A stretch of 15,375 nt of DNA from an uncultured Collinsella sp. (GTDB taxonomy: Bacteria; Actinomycetota; Coriobacteriia; Coriobacteriales; Coriobacteriaceae). The DNA lies in assembly GCA_938023905.1 (NCBI GenBank), contig CALJCO010000140.1:1-15375 (forward strand), read 5' to 3'. Within the stretch, counting starts at the first letter, position 1; each line of letters opens with the position of its first letter. Below are positions 14,559 through 15,375 of this stretch, in pieces. The notes beneath the pieces were generated by a model. It saw nothing but the letters and a program-made list of their open reading frames with translations, ran no database searches and was not told the origin of the DNA. A program made the translations under genes and the position numbers.

Positions 14559-14947
14559 GAGCCCTGCGCGCAGCCGCGGGCGCCTCGGCCGCTTCGCACG
14601 CGCGGTAGCGCACGCCCGAGCCGCCGCGCGCCTCGATCCCGAGCCAGCCCTCGCCGTCCGACTCCCGCCCGAAGAAGATGAGCTGGAGCTCTCGGACATT
14701 GCCCCTGTCGTCCGCAGCGTCCACCAGGTAGACATAGTTTGTCCCCGCCCGGTGGCGTCGGCGTAGGAGCTCGCGTGGCTGCCGGGCTCGGGCGCGGGCG
14801 CCCACATGGCGACCTCCGGGTTGGGCAGCACGCGGTCGGCGACCGAGCGCAGGGCGGGGCCCCAGCCGGCGTCGAGCAGGGCATCCCGGCCAGGACGAGC
14901 GCTGCGGAGAGGAGGACGAGCATGGCGGCGAGCGGCCTCCTACGCAT
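14548..14947 (-). pseudogene. YxeA-like (DUF1093) secreted protein, broken by two 1-nt frameshifts
   Basis: The start ATG (14947-14945) overlaps the stop of the permease gene (ATGCGTAG) and opens a signal-peptide-like stretch MRRRPLAAMLVLLSAALVLAG. The frame is lost at CCC (14879-14881, - strand), where one more C would continue LLDAGWGPALRSV...VLPNPEVAMW. It is lost again at GGGG (14743-14746), where one more G would continue TNYVYLVDAADDRGNVRELQLIFFG...GVRYRACEAAEAP and end at 14548. The joined protein of about 132 aa has the YxeA pattern (YVY, then D.RG....L.F, then GV..Y). Such proteins are encoded beside peptide-responsive ABC transporters. Either it is decayed or the sequence has two base-call errors. 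Confidence 0.65.
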
Positions 14948-15375
14948 CTGCCCTCCCGTCCTCGAAGCGGCAGAACCAGGCGAGAAGGACGGCGTCGGCT
15001 GCCAGTGTGAGCACGAGGCCAGCGAGCGCAGTCGTGAGGAGAGGGCCCGCCGCGCGTGCGGCGTCGATGAAGGCCTCCACCCCGAGCGACCCCAGGCGCG
15101 CGGGCCAGGCGAGCGGCACCCAGCTCAGGGGCGTCGCCAGGGCACCGGTGAGCTCGCCGGTCATGAGGCCGTGCGCAAGTCCGCCCACCGAGAAGAACGC
15201 GAGGAACATCCCCGCCGCGCCGGCGCCGATGGCGGCGTTGCGGCCGAGGCGCAGGGCCACGCCGAGCCCCAGCGCGTAGAGGGGCAGGCTGCCCAGCACG
15301 ATGCCCGCCCAGGCGGCCGCAAGCGGAGCGGGCCCGAGCGGCAGGCGCCCGGCGACGGCGAGCACGGCCCCGAAC
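14940..15375 (-). CDS. ABC transporter permease, lantibiotic-immunity (MutG-like) type, partial
   Basis: The C-terminal part of a hydrophobic membrane protein; the frame is open to the window edge (15374), so its start lies outside. At least four membrane helices are seen, with the phrase GIVLGSLPLYALGLGVALRLGRNAAIGAGAAGMF followed by GLAHGLM and WVPLAWPARLG. This recalls the MutG/EpiG-type permease of lantibiotic-immunity transporters (LPLY, FG...GIG, then a proline/tryptophan segment). A short charged tail, RFEDGRADA, ends the protein. The ATPase and second permease would be encoded further upstream (to the right). It is coupled to the YxeA-like gene by an 8-nt overlap. A general ABC-2 permease is the alternative. 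Confidence 0.68.
   Translation of the reverse strand, partial: FGAVLAVAGRLPLGPAPLAAAWAGIVLGSLPLYALGLGVALRLGRNAAIGAGAAGMFLAFFSVGGLAHGLMTGELTGALATPLSWVPLAWPARLGSLGVEAFIDAARAAGPLLTTALAGLVLTLAADAVLLAWFCRFEDGRADA

Noticed and set aside
12494..14766. Long + strand frames opposite the kinase and regulator genes
   Set aside because: Composition-driven shadows; the - strand frames hold every two-component motif.
13814..14947. An 843-codon continuous - strand frame joining the YxeA start to the kinase
   Set aside because: Between the signal-peptide-like start and the kinase the frame reads Arg/Ala-rich nonsense across the regulator gene; it is chance openness at high GC.

Overview
The window looks like a defence island with mobile-element debris in a high-GC Gram-positive chromosome. 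The likely source is an actinobacterium of class Coriobacteriia (Collinsella/Olsenella/Eggerthella type). This rests on the very GC-rich right end, the strong GGAGG ribosome sites, and a DNA methyltransferase that resembles, from memory, proteins of that class. Genus cannot be fixed from sequence alone.

Left block (about 290-5513, + strand): a three-gene operon under one strong promoter (TTGATA-17-TATAAT) whose -10 box sits inside a 9-bp inverted repeat. It encodes an AbiEi-type antitoxin/repressor, an AbiEii-type nucleotidyltransferase toxin, and a large STAND NTPase (nSTAND3-like) with a PD-(D/E)XK-like N-terminal domain. abiEi/abiEii overlap by 4 nt (ATGA) and abiEii/STAND by 13 nt. The STAND gene is split by a frameshift at a C8 tract (4170-4177); nine C would join it into one protein of about 1219 residues. 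The abiE genes are GC-rich and the STAND gene clearly less so, suggesting a module assembled from different sources.

Middle block (5514-11462, + strand): an intergenic region of about 730 bp with a long imperfect hairpin, a strong Rho-independent terminator, a cluster of GTACTCA repeats and an operator-like inverted repeat. It is followed by a 55-aa ribbon-helix-helix protein and a type III-like restriction-modification pair. The methyltransferase gene starts at 6414 but is interrupted by a G10 tract (6670-6679); G9 restores a protein of about 711 aa. This is the classic architecture of a phase-variable mod gene. The helicase-nuclease partner follows after 2 nt.

Remnant block (11463-12415): a large imperfect hairpin, a DUF2958-like gene with a premature TAA, two ends of another gene, and a lower-GC scrap that may be an insertion-sequence end. 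This looks like a decayed integrative or conjugative element.

Right block (12416-15375, - strand): an operon resembling peptide-sensing/immunity loci. In transcription order it is an ABC permease (MutG/lantibiotic-immunity-like, partial), a YxeA-like secreted protein broken by two 1-nt frameshifts, an OmpR-family response regulator and a sensor histidine kinase.

The headline candidates are (1) the AbiEi-AbiEii-STAND operon as a composite anti-phage system and (2) a homopolymer-switched type III-like system next to it. Caution: four apparent 1-nt indels in homopolymer runs occur in this one window, so sequencing or assembly error must be excluded before phase variation is claimed.
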